From NCBI GenBank assembly GCA_937915865.1, contig CALGIG010000092.1:1-61525 (forward strand): a DNA stretch of 61,525 nt. The letters are read 5' to 3'. Position 1 is the first letter of the stretch; every line of letters begins with the position of its first letter. The translations under genes were made by a program, and so were the position numbers. Positions 46,196-55,075 of the stretch are shown piece by piece. The stretch is from an uncultured Prolixibacteraceae bacterium (GTDB taxonomy: Bacteria; Bacteroidota; Bacteroidia; Bacteroidales; Prolixibacteraceae). The notes beneath the pieces were generated by a model. It saw nothing but the letters and a program-made list of their open reading frames with translations, did no database searches and was not told the DNA's origin.

Positions 46196-47047
46196 TTAAA
46201 ACTCTTTGATTTTGTCTGCAACTTTCTCTATTAACCATTGTGGCGTAGATGTTGCACCACAAACGCCAACAGTATTAATACCTGAAAACCAAACTCTTTC
46301 AAGTTCGTCGACAGAAGAAATAAAGTAAGAACGTTCATTTTGTTTTTTGCAAACATCGAACAAAACCTTCGCGTTAGAGCTTTGTTTTCCACCAACAAAA
46401 ACAAGTAAATCATACATTGAAGCGAATTTTTGAAGATGTGGGACCCGATTTGAAACCTGCCTGCAAATAGTATCGTGAGCTTCTACCCTATTTTTCGCCT
46501 GATCTTGAATATTTTGTGTAAGTTTTTTAAAACCTTCAACTGATCTTGTTGTCTGTGAGAAAATTTCAATTGGCTTCGAAAGATCAAGTTTCTGAATTTC
46601 GGTAGGACTGTCGATAATGATTGCCCGATCGCCGATTTGACCGGCAAGCCCGGTAACTTCAGCATGACCGTTATGTCCAAAAATAACAACCTGACCGCCC
46701 TCATTTTCCATAAGTTCTCCGGCCTTTTTAACTCGTTGCTGAAGTTTAATTACAACCGGACAAGTAGCATCGATAAGCGTAATATTATTTTTATGAGCAT
46801 AATCGTAAGTAGATGGTGGCTCTCCATGAGCACGAATCAATACGGTACAATCTTTCAATTTAGAAAATTCGTCGTGATTGATCGTTATCAATCCCATTTT
46901 CTGAAGACGTTCCACCTCCTGCTCGTTGTGAACAATATGCCCCAACGAGTACAAAATTCCTCCTTTATCCAGAGTTTGCACAGCCTTTCTAATGGCATTT
47001 AAAACACCAAAACAGAATCCTGATTTTTTGTCAATTTCAATAATCAT
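46196..47047 (-). CDS. ispH: 4-hydroxy-3-methylbut-2-enyl diphosphate reductase
   Basis: 283 aa. Last step of the MEP isoprenoid pathway; the [4Fe-4S] ligand cysteines lie in SGFCFGVLNAI, ATCPVV and GVCGATSTPQ, and GHNGHAEVTG and the SNRVPHLQ segment are conserved. Follows cmk 31 bp downstream on the same strand; an ispH-cmk order is common, suggesting co-transcription. Confidence 0.96.
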   Translation of the reverse strand: MIIEIDKKSGFCFGVLNAIRKAVQTLDKGGILYSLGHIVHNEQEVERLQKMGLITINHDEFSKLKDCTVLIRAHGEPPSTYDYAHKNNITLIDATCPVVIKLQQRVKKAGELMENEGGQVVIFGHNGHAEVTGLAGQIGDRAIIIDSPTEIQKLDLSKPIEIFSQTTRSVEGFKKLTQNIQDQAKNRVEAHDTICRQVSNRVPHLQKFASMYDLLVFVGGKQSSNAKVLFDVCKKQNERSYFISSVDELERVWFSGINTVGVCGATSTPQWLIEKVADKIKEF

Positions 47048-47078
47048 GAAAACTTCCAGTTAACAATTCAGAATCTTA

Positions 47079-47771
47079 CTAAACCAGCTTTTCCTGAACT
47101 TTCTCAACCACCCACTGCATTTGTTCTTCACGGGTCATGTAGCTATTATCTAATATTACAGCATCATCCGCTTTTTTGAGCGGACCAATTTCGCGCGTTG
47201 AGTCGATAAAGTCGCGCTCCTGAACGTTTTGTAAAATCTCGTCATACGAAACTGTTTCGCCTTTTGCTATAAGCTCATCAAACCGACGTTGGGCTCGTAT
47301 TTCGGGCGATGCAGTAACAAAAAGTTTAAGCTCGGCTCCAGGAAAAACTACAGTTCCAATATCGCGTCCATCCATAACTATCCCTTTGTTTCTACCCATG
47401 GCTTGTTGTTGACGAACCATTTCGGCACGAACTTCAGGAATTGTTGCAACCGGACTTACATTTTGGGAAACAGGAAGTTGCCGAATCTCTTCTTCAACAT
47501 TTTCATTATTCAGGAAAGTATCGCTTTTTTGTTTTTCAGGATTATACCTGAATTCAATTTTTATACCTGGCAAAAGACTGATTAGCTGTTGTTCATTTAC
47601 GATACCATCAGTAACCAAATTGTTTCGTAAAGCAAACAGTGTTACGGCCCTGTACATGGCGCCACTATCAATAAAAACATAGCCAAATTTAGCTGCAATA
47701 GCTTTAGCAATAGTACTTTTACCACATGATGAATGTCCATCGATGGCAATAATTATTTTAGGCAGAATCAT
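47079..47771 (-). CDS. cmk: Cytidylate kinase
   Basis: 230 aa. Phosphorylates CMP and dCMP. P-loop IDGHSSCGKSTIAKAIA, then DSGAMYRAVTLFAL, MDGRDIGTVVFP and the C-terminal RDxxDSTREIGPL-type loop (ERDFIDSTREIGPL) are present. Upstream of ispH in the same operon. Confidence 0.96.
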   Translation of the reverse strand: MILPKIIIAIDGHSSCGKSTIAKAIAAKFGYVFIDSGAMYRAVTLFALRNNLVTDGIVNEQQLISLLPGIKIEFRYNPEKQKSDTFLNNENVEEEIRQLPVSQNVSPVATIPEVRAEMVRQQQAMGRNKGIVMDGRDIGTVVFPGAELKLFVTASPEIRAQRRFDELIAKGETVSYDEILQNVQERDFIDSTREIGPLKKADDAVILDNSYMTREEQMQWVVEKVQEKLV

Positions 47772-47835
47772 TTTTCAAAGTTTGATGCAAAGATAAGGGG
47801 ATTTGGTGATTCGAAAATGAAAATTATGAGATTGG

Positions 47836-47916
47836 ATGGCTATATGGTTACATTGTTGAATGGTTGTATGGTTAAAATAGCCGTTTAACAATGTAACAAT
47901 TAAGCCATTTAACCAT
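47836..47916. repeat. Imperfect long inverted repeat built of ATGGTT units
   Basis: Between cmk and the tricorn-like gene. The left half is made of ATGGnTnnA units (ATGGCTAT, ATGGTTAC, ATGGTTGT, ATGGTTAAA); the right half is their imperfect reverse complement, including an 11-bp perfect pair GTTACATTGTT (47847-47857) / AACAATGTAAC (47887-47897) and TTTAACCAT at 47908-47916. Not a standard terminator. No reading frame here. Confidence 0.65.
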
Positions 47917-48051
47917 TTTTCAACTTCCAACTTTGGTCACTCAGAACTTAAAACTGTACTTTTTCATATTTGTTTTCGGTGTTCATTTGTAATTTCCGCG
48001 CTTCAAACTAAACCTATTTGTCGGAAAATAACTATTCTAATATATATTGAT

Positions 48052-51000
48052 ATGCAAAGAATTTCATTGAAAGTACTGGCTGTCACCATTTTGGGATTTG
48101 GTTTTGGATTCAGGTCCCAAGCCCAGGAAGAAGCCAGATTGATGCGCTATCCCGACATCAATAAAAACCTGATTGCCTTTGTTTATGCGGGCGACATTTG
48201 GACAGTTGACGCTAATGGCGGAGAAGCCCGTCGGCTGACTTCTCATCCGGGAATGGAACTTTTCCCGAAGATTTCGCCTGATGGCAAGTGGATTGCATTT
48301 TCCGGAGAGTATTCAGGAAGCCGGCAAATTTATGTGATGCCTTCAAATGGCGGGAGTCCCAGACAACTCACTTTTTATAATTCGGTAGGTTTAATGCCTC
48401 CACGCGGTGGCTTCGATGACGTGCCATTGGACTGGACTTCCGACAGCAAAAACATTCTTTTCCGCGCAAACCGCACTCCTTTTGGCGACCGAAATGGTAA
48501 ATATTTCATGATAAGCATTGATGGCGGTTTTGAGAAACCACTTCCTATTGTCAATGGCGGTTTTGCAACTCTTTCGCCCGACAACAAAAAGATTTGCTTC
48601 ACTCCGGTTGATCGCGAATTTCGTACATGGAAACGATACAAAGGTGGACGTGCAACCGACTTATGGGTGTACGACCTGGATAAAAATATTTCGGAACAAA
48701 TTACCGATTTTAAAGGGACCGACCAACTTCCGGTTTGGTACGGCGACAATATTTACTTTGCTTCCGACCGCGACCTGAAACTGAACATTTACCAATATAA
48801 TACGACAACAAAAGCCCTGAAGCAATTAACCAAACACGCTGATTTCGATTGCATGTGGCCTTCAGGAGAAAACGGGCAGATGGTATATGAAAATGGCGGA
48901 TATTTGTACAAATTGGATCTTAATTCGGGAAAAGAAGAAAAGGTTACCGTGAATATCCATTTCGATAATCCGAATATTGTACCTTACTATAAAAATGTTA
49001 AAGACAACATTCAAGCATTCGAAATATCGCCAACCGGAAAACGGGCACTGATTTCTGCCCGTGGCGATATTTTCTCGGTTCCTGCTGAAAATGGACCAAC
49101 TTATAACTTAACAAATACGCAGGGTATTCGGGAAATTTATCCACGATGGTCGCCTGACGGTAAATACATTTCGTACTACTCGGATGCTACAGGCGAATAC
49201 GAAATCTACCTTCTCGAAAATAAGAAAGGGGCTACTCCAAAACAACTTACGTTTAATTCAACCGCCTGGAAATACGACTCGGAATGGTCGCCTGACAATA
49301 GATATTTGCTGTATTTCGACCGTACCTCGCAGCTTAAACTCGTTGATGTTCAATCGGGAAAAACAACTGTGATAACTCATGCCGACAGAAGTGAAATTCA
49401 GTCGTACTCATTTTCTCCCGACTCCAAATGGATTACATACGACAAAGAAGGAGAAAATGGTTTAGGCGCCGTTTGGGTTTATAATATCGACAAAGCTGAA
49501 AACAAACAACTTACCGACGACAGATTTAATGATGGCGCACCAGTTTTTTCGGTTGACGGCAAGTACATTTATTTCATCTCCGACCGCGATTTCAACCTCG
49601 ATTTCAGCAGTTTTGAGTTTGATTACCTGTATAACAAATCGGCCCGGATTTATGCGGTTGCACTGAATGCCGACGCTCCTAAACTTTTTAAGGATAAAAA
49701 TGATATAGAACCAGTTAAAGAGACCGAAAAAAATGTTGCAGAAACATCAAAAGGGAAAGATAAAAAAGCGAAAGCCGAGGAAAAACCTGCAGTAGAAATG
49801 CCCAAAACAGTTACAATCGATTTTGATGGCATTAATTCACGTATCACTGCTTTCCCGGTAAAACCCGGAACATTTCGTAACCTGATTGCTGTTGATGGCG
49901 GAATACTGTACATTTCAGAAGGTTCGTTGCATAAATTTAATATAGAGGATAAAAAAGATGAAGAAATAATGGATGGTGTTGCTCAAGCTATTGTTAGTGC
50001 CGAAGGGAAAATGATGATTTACCGCTCAGGGCACGATTTGGGCATTGCAAAAATTAATCAGGGCCAAAAATCGGGGGCTGGCCGATTGGATCTTGACGAT
50101 GTAGTCATGAAAATTGATCCTCGGAAAGAATGGAACCAGATTTATACCGATGGCTGGCGTATCTTCCGCGATTTCTTCTATGTGAGCAACATTCACGGGG
50201 TCGACTGGAAAGCGATTCACGACCGCTATAGTCCGCTGGTTCAATTTGTGAGCCACCGCGCTGATCTGGACTACATTCTTGGTGAAATTATTTCGGAAAC
50301 AAACACAGGACACTGCTATGTTGACTGGGGCGATTTTGAACGTGTAAAACGGTTAGATACCGGTTTACTTGGCGCTGAACTGGTTGCTGACCAGGCAGCC
50401 GGGAAATACAAGATTGCCAAAATTTATGATGGCGAAAACTGGAACGAACTTCGCCGTTCGCCGCTAACCGAACAAGGCGTAAATGTAAAAACGGGTGATT
50501 ATCTGCTTGCTATAAACGGTAACCCTGTCACTTTAGCTATGAACCCTTACGAATTGCTCGAAAATACAGTTGGTAAAACAGTTGAAATTACCGTAAATTC
50601 AATTCCTTCCGAAGCAGGTGCCCGTACTTCAACCATTCGCCCAATCAGTAGCGAACTTGAATTGTTCAACCTGAATTGGGTGAACGAACGCCGGGCTATG
50701 GTTGACAAACTTTCAGGAGGAAAAATAGGATATATTTATGTACCAAATACATCGACAGATGGTAACCGCGAATTGTTCCGAGGCATGTACGAATTTAACG
50801 AAAAAGAAGCGCTGATTATTGACGACCGTTACAATGGCGGTGGCTTTATTCCTGATGTGATGACTGGTTTGCTCGAACGTAAAACATTGAGTTACTGGCA
50901 GCGTAACGGTTTGTCGCCTATGAAAACCCCTGGCGTAGCGCACAATGGCCCTAAAGTGATGTTGACCAATGGCTATTCATCGTCGGGTGGCGATGCTTTC

Positions 51001-51342
51001 CCGTATTATTTCCGTAAAACCGGATTAGGAACTTTAATCGGAACCCGCACCTGGGGCGGATTGGTAGGCATGTCGGGAAATGCCGGATTGGTTGATGGCG
51101 GCTACATTGCTGTTCCGCGCTTCGGAATTTTCGACGAAAACGAGAACTGGATTATTGAAGGAACAGGCGTAACTCCGGATATTGAAGTGGTTGATCGCCC
51201 AGAACAACTGGCGAAGGGAATTGATCCGTGTATCGAAAAAGCGGTTGAAGTTCTGCTGAAACAGCTTCAGGAAAAACCTGTGAAAAAGGTAAATGTTCCC
51301 GCTGCTCCTGATCGCTCTGGTTGGAATGAACACATGAAATAG
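48052..51342 (+). CDS. Tricorn-like S41-family protease
   Basis: 1096 aa. Signal peptide (VLAVTILGFGFGFRSQAQ), a six-to-seven-bladed N-terminal beta-propeller of TolB/tricorn type (repeats such as FPKISPDGKWIAF, YPRWSPDGKYISYYS, WSPDNRYLLYF), a second propeller region (about 330-590) with a Lys/Glu linker near 560, a tricorn C1 segment and PDZ domain (about 730-840; TGDYLLAINGNPV), and the S41 catalytic core (about 880-1030) with the nucleophilic Ser in NGYSSSGGDAFPYY and GTRTWGGLVG. Periplasmic or surface peptide degradation is expected. Family members are often stand-alone genes in Bacteroidota. Confidence 0.93.
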   Translation: MQRISLKVLAVTILGFGFGFRSQAQEEARLMRYPDINKNLIAFVYAGDIWTVDANGGEARRLTSHPGMELFPKISPDGKWIAFSGEYSGSRQIYVMPSNGGSPRQLTFYNSVGLMPPRGGFDDVPLDWTSDSKNILFRANRTPFGDRNGKYFMISIDGGFEKPLPIVNGGFATLSPDNKKICFTPVDREFRTWKRYKGGRATDLWVYDLDKNISEQITDFKGTDQLPVWYGDNIYFASDRDLKLNIYQYNTTTKALKQLTKHADFDCMWPSGENGQMVYENGGYLYKLDLNSGKEEKVTVNIHFDNPNIVPYYKNVKDNIQAFEISPTGKRALISARGDIFSVPAENGPTYNLTNTQGIREIYPRWSPDGKYISYYSDATGEYEIYLLENKKGATPKQLTFNSTAWKYDSEWSPDNRYLLYFDRTSQLKLVDVQSGKTTVITHADRSEIQSYSFSPDSKWITYDKEGENGLGAVWVYNIDKAENKQLTDDRFNDGAPVFSVDGKYIYFISDRDFNLDFSSFEFDYLYNKSARIYAVALNADAPKLFKDKNDIEPVKETEKNVAETSKGKDKKAKAEEKPAVEMPKTVTIDFDGINSRITAFPVKPGTFRNLIAVDGGILYISEGSLHKFNIEDKKDEEIMDGVAQAIVSAEGKMMIYRSGHDLGIAKINQGQKSGAGRLDLDDVVMKIDPRKEWNQIYTDGWRIFRDFFYVSNIHGVDWKAIHDRYSPLVQFVSHRADLDYILGEIISETNTGHCYVDWGDFERVKRLDTGLLGAELVADQAAGKYKIAKIYDGENWNELRRSPLTEQGVNVKTGDYLLAINGNPVTLAMNPYELLENTVGKTVEITVNSIPSEAGARTSTIRPISSELELFNLNWVNERRAMVDKLSGGKIGYIYVPNTSTDGNRELFRGMYEFNEKEALIIDDRYNGGGFIPDVMTGLLERKTLSYWQRNGLSPMKTPGVAHNGPKVMLTNGYSSSGGDAFPYYFRKTGLGTLIGTRTWGGLVGMSGNAGLVDGGYIAVPRFGIFDENENWIIEGTGVTPDIEVVDRPEQLAKGIDPCIEKAVEVLLKQLQEKPVKKVNVPAAPDRSGWNEHMK

Positions 51343-51488
51343 CCATGTGCGCAAAAGCTCGCACAAACCGAAAATGAATAAATGGCTATTCCATTTCGTT
51401 GTGACATTCAAAAATAAAAAAAATGCTAATACGCAGATTATAAGACAATAAACAAAAATATATACAAATGAAATAATAAATGGATAAA

Positions 51489-51561
51489 AACCACATAGAC
51501 ACATAGAACACATAGAGAAAATAATCTTAAAAACCTATGTAAACTATGCGCCTATGTGGTT
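51489..51561. repeat. ACATAG-type inverted repeat running into the next gene
   Basis: Left arm AACCACATAGACACATAGAACACATAG (51489-51515, written in two parts: first 18 then 9 bases) is built from ACATAG units; right arm 51535-51561 is its imperfect reverse complement (22 of 27 matches). The right arm forms the last codons and the stop of the minus-strand fusion gene (51552-53267), where its CTATGTGGTT reads as VTT-stop. Confidence 0.7.
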
Positions 51562-53267
51562 ACTTTTTCTGCTGAAATCCGCACAACGCAATCGCTCGTG
51601 CTTATTTTTCCAACCGGGATAATCTCGTACTTTAAAATCTGGAAATGTGCCAGCATCTCGTATTCCGAACCTTTTCGAATGGCCAAAATAATCCTTGCAT
51701 TGTTCGAATCCAGCAATTTTCGCAACTGATTGGCCCAACCGCCACCTTTTAGCTCAAGTTTACCAACCTCATCAATAAAAATCACATCAAAATTGTTACA
51801 GTTAGCCTCGGCCAGAATTTGCCTTCCTGCATTCAAACCATCGTTGTTAATGGTAAACCGGCCAATTCTGTTTGTGCCTTTTTCTTCAGAATTACTCCGT
51901 AAAAAACTGTGCTTTTCATTCGTTCTTAAATCCAGAAGATCATATCCTGTTGTTTTTTCATCTTCCATAATCCTAAGCGACAAAAAACCTCCAACTTTGA
52001 TACCTTGATTTTTCAACTCGTCCGCCAATTCGAGTAAGAAAGAAGTTTTTCCCTCGCCAACAGCACCTGAAATAATGCAAACCTTCGGGAGGTTTTGAAG
52101 CCTTTCTTTTAATTCAATCAACCTTAGTTCAGCCTGTTGTGCAACATTGCTCACCAACGAAACCGGATTCCGTAACACAACTTTAAAGTTTGGAATTTGA
52201 GAAATCATATCTGGCAAGCTTTCAAACGAAAGTTCGAGCGCCAAAGGCAATTGCTTAAACGAAGTTTTCAGGAAAAATCCGCGTATCTTCGGGTTATAAA
52301 GCTCGGTACCCAATACCGAAAAACCAGTAATAATAAGTATAGCCCTGAAATTCATCTGTAAACCTATAAACAAACCTTCCTGCCAGCTTTTGCCCTGAAC
52401 TTCGGTGAAAACAAACGAAGTGAGCATGGTAATGACAACGAAAAAAAGCCAAAACCCAGGTCTCGACAATTGTCGCATTGCCCTTTTATACCGAAATGCC
52501 CAAACAGTTACCACTACCATTATAAACGAAATCCAGAAAACAGGGTTTGAGAAATTCAGGAGCAACAATGCAGCAACAATCAGTAACACATTAATTAATA
52601 GCCACAACAAGCTGTAAGTAAATTCCGGTTTACTTTTTTTGCCTGAAACGGGGCCTGAAGTTTGCTCAAACCCTACTTCAATCGGAAGTTGTTCCCGAAG
52701 TTTGCGGCCAGTTTTTATCCCTACAATAGCCGACAATAAACCAAACAAAGCGAATAAAACCAATAAAACAATTAATGGCAGCCAAAGAATATCAGTTTGA
52801 ATGCTGAGCTGTTTCTGGGCCAGTTTAATAAGGCTCGAATATAGCTCAACAATGTTAAAACCATACGAAATGAGAAAATTGACAATCTTCTGGAACAGAT
52901 TCCACGACATGGCCAGCATCGATCCAATTGCAAAGCCAATAAAGGTTCGGCCAAACAAACGAATGGAAAACTCGATTAAAACAGACTCACTGAAAATAGC
53001 GATCATCGGGCCAAAAATTACCGCACTCGGCGAAATGGTTTTCATCAGCGCACAGATCAAACCGGCACGCCAGAAAAGCCCGTTTTCTTTCCAGCGGTAA
53101 CTGAACGAAATAAGCAGAATGATGGCAATTGCAGTTAAGATATTACCGCTGAACGGAACCCGAAGGTTGTGCAAAAAACTTCCCAGAACTATTTCGGAAG
53201 CGGCCCATATTGTGCCTAAAATGGAAGCTTTAATCCATTTTTCGTTGATCTCGTACTTGCGGCTCAT
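51552..53267 (-). CDS. Membrane protein fused to a THEP1-type nucleoside-triphosphatase
   Basis: 571 aa. Residues 13-190 hold about five membrane segments opening WIKASILGTIWAASEIVLGS, similar in shape to ECF S-components; residues 215-325 hold about four more, and 305-395 (NFRAILIITGFSVLGTELYNP, ALELSFESLPDM) resemble the coupling helices of EcfT/CbiQ. Residues 398-565 are an NTPase_1/THEP1 domain: P-loop GAVGEGKTS (401-409), Walker B VIFIDEVGKLEL. ABC-type ATPase signatures are absent. I read this as a one-chain ECF-like transporter driven or gated by a THEP1-like NTPase; the S and T assignments are pattern-based. It lies 130 bp behind the group-B hydrogenase, same strand. Stop codon comes from a repeat. 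Confidence 0.75.
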   Translation of the reverse strand: MSRKYEINEKWIKASILGTIWAASEIVLGSFLHNLRVPFSGNILTAIAIILLISFSYRWKENGLFWRAGLICALMKTISPSAVIFGPMIAIFSESVLIEFSIRLFGRTFIGFAIGSMLAMSWNLFQKIVNFLISYGFNIVELYSSLIKLAQKQLSIQTDILWLPLIVLLVLFALFGLLSAIVGIKTGRKLREQLPIEVGFEQTSGPVSGKKSKPEFTYSLLWLLINVLLIVAALLLLNFSNPVFWISFIMVVVTVWAFRYKRAMRQLSRPGFWLFFVVITMLTSFVFTEVQGKSWQEGLFIGLQMNFRAILIITGFSVLGTELYNPKIRGFFLKTSFKQLPLALELSFESLPDMISQIPNFKVVLRNPVSLVSNVAQQAELRLIELKERLQNLPKVCIISGAVGEGKTSFLLELADELKNQGIKVGGFLSLRIMEDEKTTGYDLLDLRTNEKHSFLRSNSEEKGTNRIGRFTINNDGLNAGRQILAEANCNNFDVIFIDEVGKLELKGGGWANQLRKLLDSNNARIILAIRKGSEYEMLAHFQILKYEIIPVGKISTSDCVVRISAEKVTT

Positions 53268-53397
53268 CGGTTAAATTGGTTGAATAATGGAAACAACCGC
53301 AAGTTAGAATCATTTTCAGGACAAAAAACAGGCTGATGCAAAAACCTTTGACAGAACAAGTGCTAAGTAATTGGCAAAATTTATTTATTCTTACAAC

Positions 53398-54831
53398 TTA
53401 ATTGGCAATCAACTCCATGCCTTTATCGAAATTGCGTTTGGCTTTTTGCAGGTTTGAGTGGCTCACCGGACCGGCAATACAGCCGCCTTCGCAGGCCATC
53501 ACTTCGATAAACTGCGCAGGAGCTTTTCCTTTCGAGAACGCTTTCAGCAGATTAATCGATTTTTTATTCAGCCCGTCAACCTGCAAAGTTTTTACATCAA
53601 TTTGCAATCCCTCTGCTTTTACGGCGGCAATAACACCTCCTGAAACGGCGAACCCACGTGCAACCCCGGTAATTTGATCCAGCGAAACTTCGTCGCAATC
53701 GGCTGGTTTAATGTCCATCGCTTCAAAAATGGCATCCAGTTCCGAAAAGCTCAGCACATAGTCAACATACGGGTTATCGATTCCCTCCTTTCGTTTGGCT
53801 ATGCACGGGCCAATAAAGATCGTTTTCGCATCCGGATTTTGTTTTTTCACCATTTCGGCAGTGTAGTGCATGGGCGAGCCTGTATCTGAAATGTATGGGC
53901 GGATTCCTTCGATGTGTTTTTTAGTGAGCTCTACATACGACGGGCAACAGGAAGTAGTCATAAACGGTGCGCCTTTCTCCAGTTTGTGGACCAACTCTTT
54001 GGCCTCGTTCATTGTTGTAATTTCCGCGCCACGCGCTACTTCAACAACACTGCTGAAACCAATCTTTTTAATAGCGTTCAAAACTTTTGCCGGATGAACA
54101 TCGTATTGACCCAACAAAGCCGGAGCAACTAAAGCGACCGTCTCCTGCCCTTCTTTAATGCTTTTCAGAACATCAACAAGGTTCGAAATCTCGAAAATGG
54201 AGCCAAACGGACAGGCATTCTGGCATCTTCCACAGTAAATACATTTCGATTCGTCGATTTGCTCAATGCCTTGTTCATTTTTGGTAATGGCATTTACAGG
54301 GCAAACTTCTTCGCACGGAACAGGCACATAAACAATGGCATGGTACGGACAAGCTTCTTTGCAAAGTCCGCAGTTGACGCATTTGTCCGACTTAATTTCG
54401 GCATTTCCCGAAGCATTGAACCGGATGGCATTTTTAGGGCAGTTCATAATACACGGACTAGCCACACAACCACGGCATATATTGGTTACCACGTAGCTTA
54501 CCCTCACACACGAGGTACACGCCTCGTCGACAACTGTCAATACTTTTTTCGAGGTTTCGGTGCGATCCATCGACATTCGGGCAAATTCCGAAAGCGGAGT
54601 CAGCTCATCTTGTTCCTCGTCGATACCTAAACCAAGTATAGGCATCAGTTTATAACGCACAACAGCCCTTTCCTTGTAAATACAGCAACGGCGTTGGGCA
54701 GGTATTTCGCGGGGCGACATTTCAAGAGGAATACGGTCAATTCCTTCAACCAGTCGACTTTCGTTGAAAAGCCGGACTACCTTGCGAACCAGTTGCCGGC
54801 GAATGATCATGGTATTGTTTACGTATGGCAT
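53398..54831 (-). CDS. [FeFe] hydrogenase, group B type (monomeric)
   Basis: 477 aa. N-terminal segment MPYVNNTMIIRRQLVRKVVRLF is typical of group-B [FeFe] hydrogenases. The ferredoxin region contains CRGCVASPCIMNCP, CVNCGLCKEACP, a CEEVCP segment and CIYCGRCQNACP. The H-cluster domain has L1 TSCCPSY, L2 GPCIAKRKE and L3 EVMACEGGCIAGP, keeping all cubane ligands. Function of this clade is uncertain; ferredoxin-linked H2 evolution or sensing has been suggested. Differs from the hydA gene in layout. It precedes the THEP1-fusion gene on the same strand. No maturases (HydEFG) are in the window. Confidence 0.9.
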   Translation of the reverse strand: MPYVNNTMIIRRQLVRKVVRLFNESRLVEGIDRIPLEMSPREIPAQRRCCIYKERAVVRYKLMPILGLGIDEEQDELTPLSEFARMSMDRTETSKKVLTVVDEACTSCVRVSYVVTNICRGCVASPCIMNCPKNAIRFNASGNAEIKSDKCVNCGLCKEACPYHAIVYVPVPCEEVCPVNAITKNEQGIEQIDESKCIYCGRCQNACPFGSIFEISNLVDVLKSIKEGQETVALVAPALLGQYDVHPAKVLNAIKKIGFSSVVEVARGAEITTMNEAKELVHKLEKGAPFMTTSCCPSYVELTKKHIEGIRPYISDTGSPMHYTAEMVKKQNPDAKTIFIGPCIAKRKEGIDNPYVDYVLSFSELDAIFEAMDIKPADCDEVSLDQITGVARGFAVSGGVIAAVKAEGLQIDVKTLQVDGLNKKSINLLKAFSKGKAPAQFIEVMACEGGCIAGPVSHSNLQKAKRNFDKGMELIAN

Positions 54832-55075
54832 TCGTGTGTTTTTTTCAGGGCGGCAAAGATAGGCAGCTAACCAAGGCTTCCTAAACGTAAACAGAAACTT
54901 CAGGAAAAATTAATTTTTAGGTGAATTTATGATCACATTAAGTAATGGGAACTTTATATTGTCGCATTTAAAATAGATTTTTCTTGAATAACTGCGTGAA
55001 ATACATATTTAACCTGTAATCTTTTAGAAGAAATTAATACTGTTATTCAAAAATCAATTAACATTCAGAAAATCG

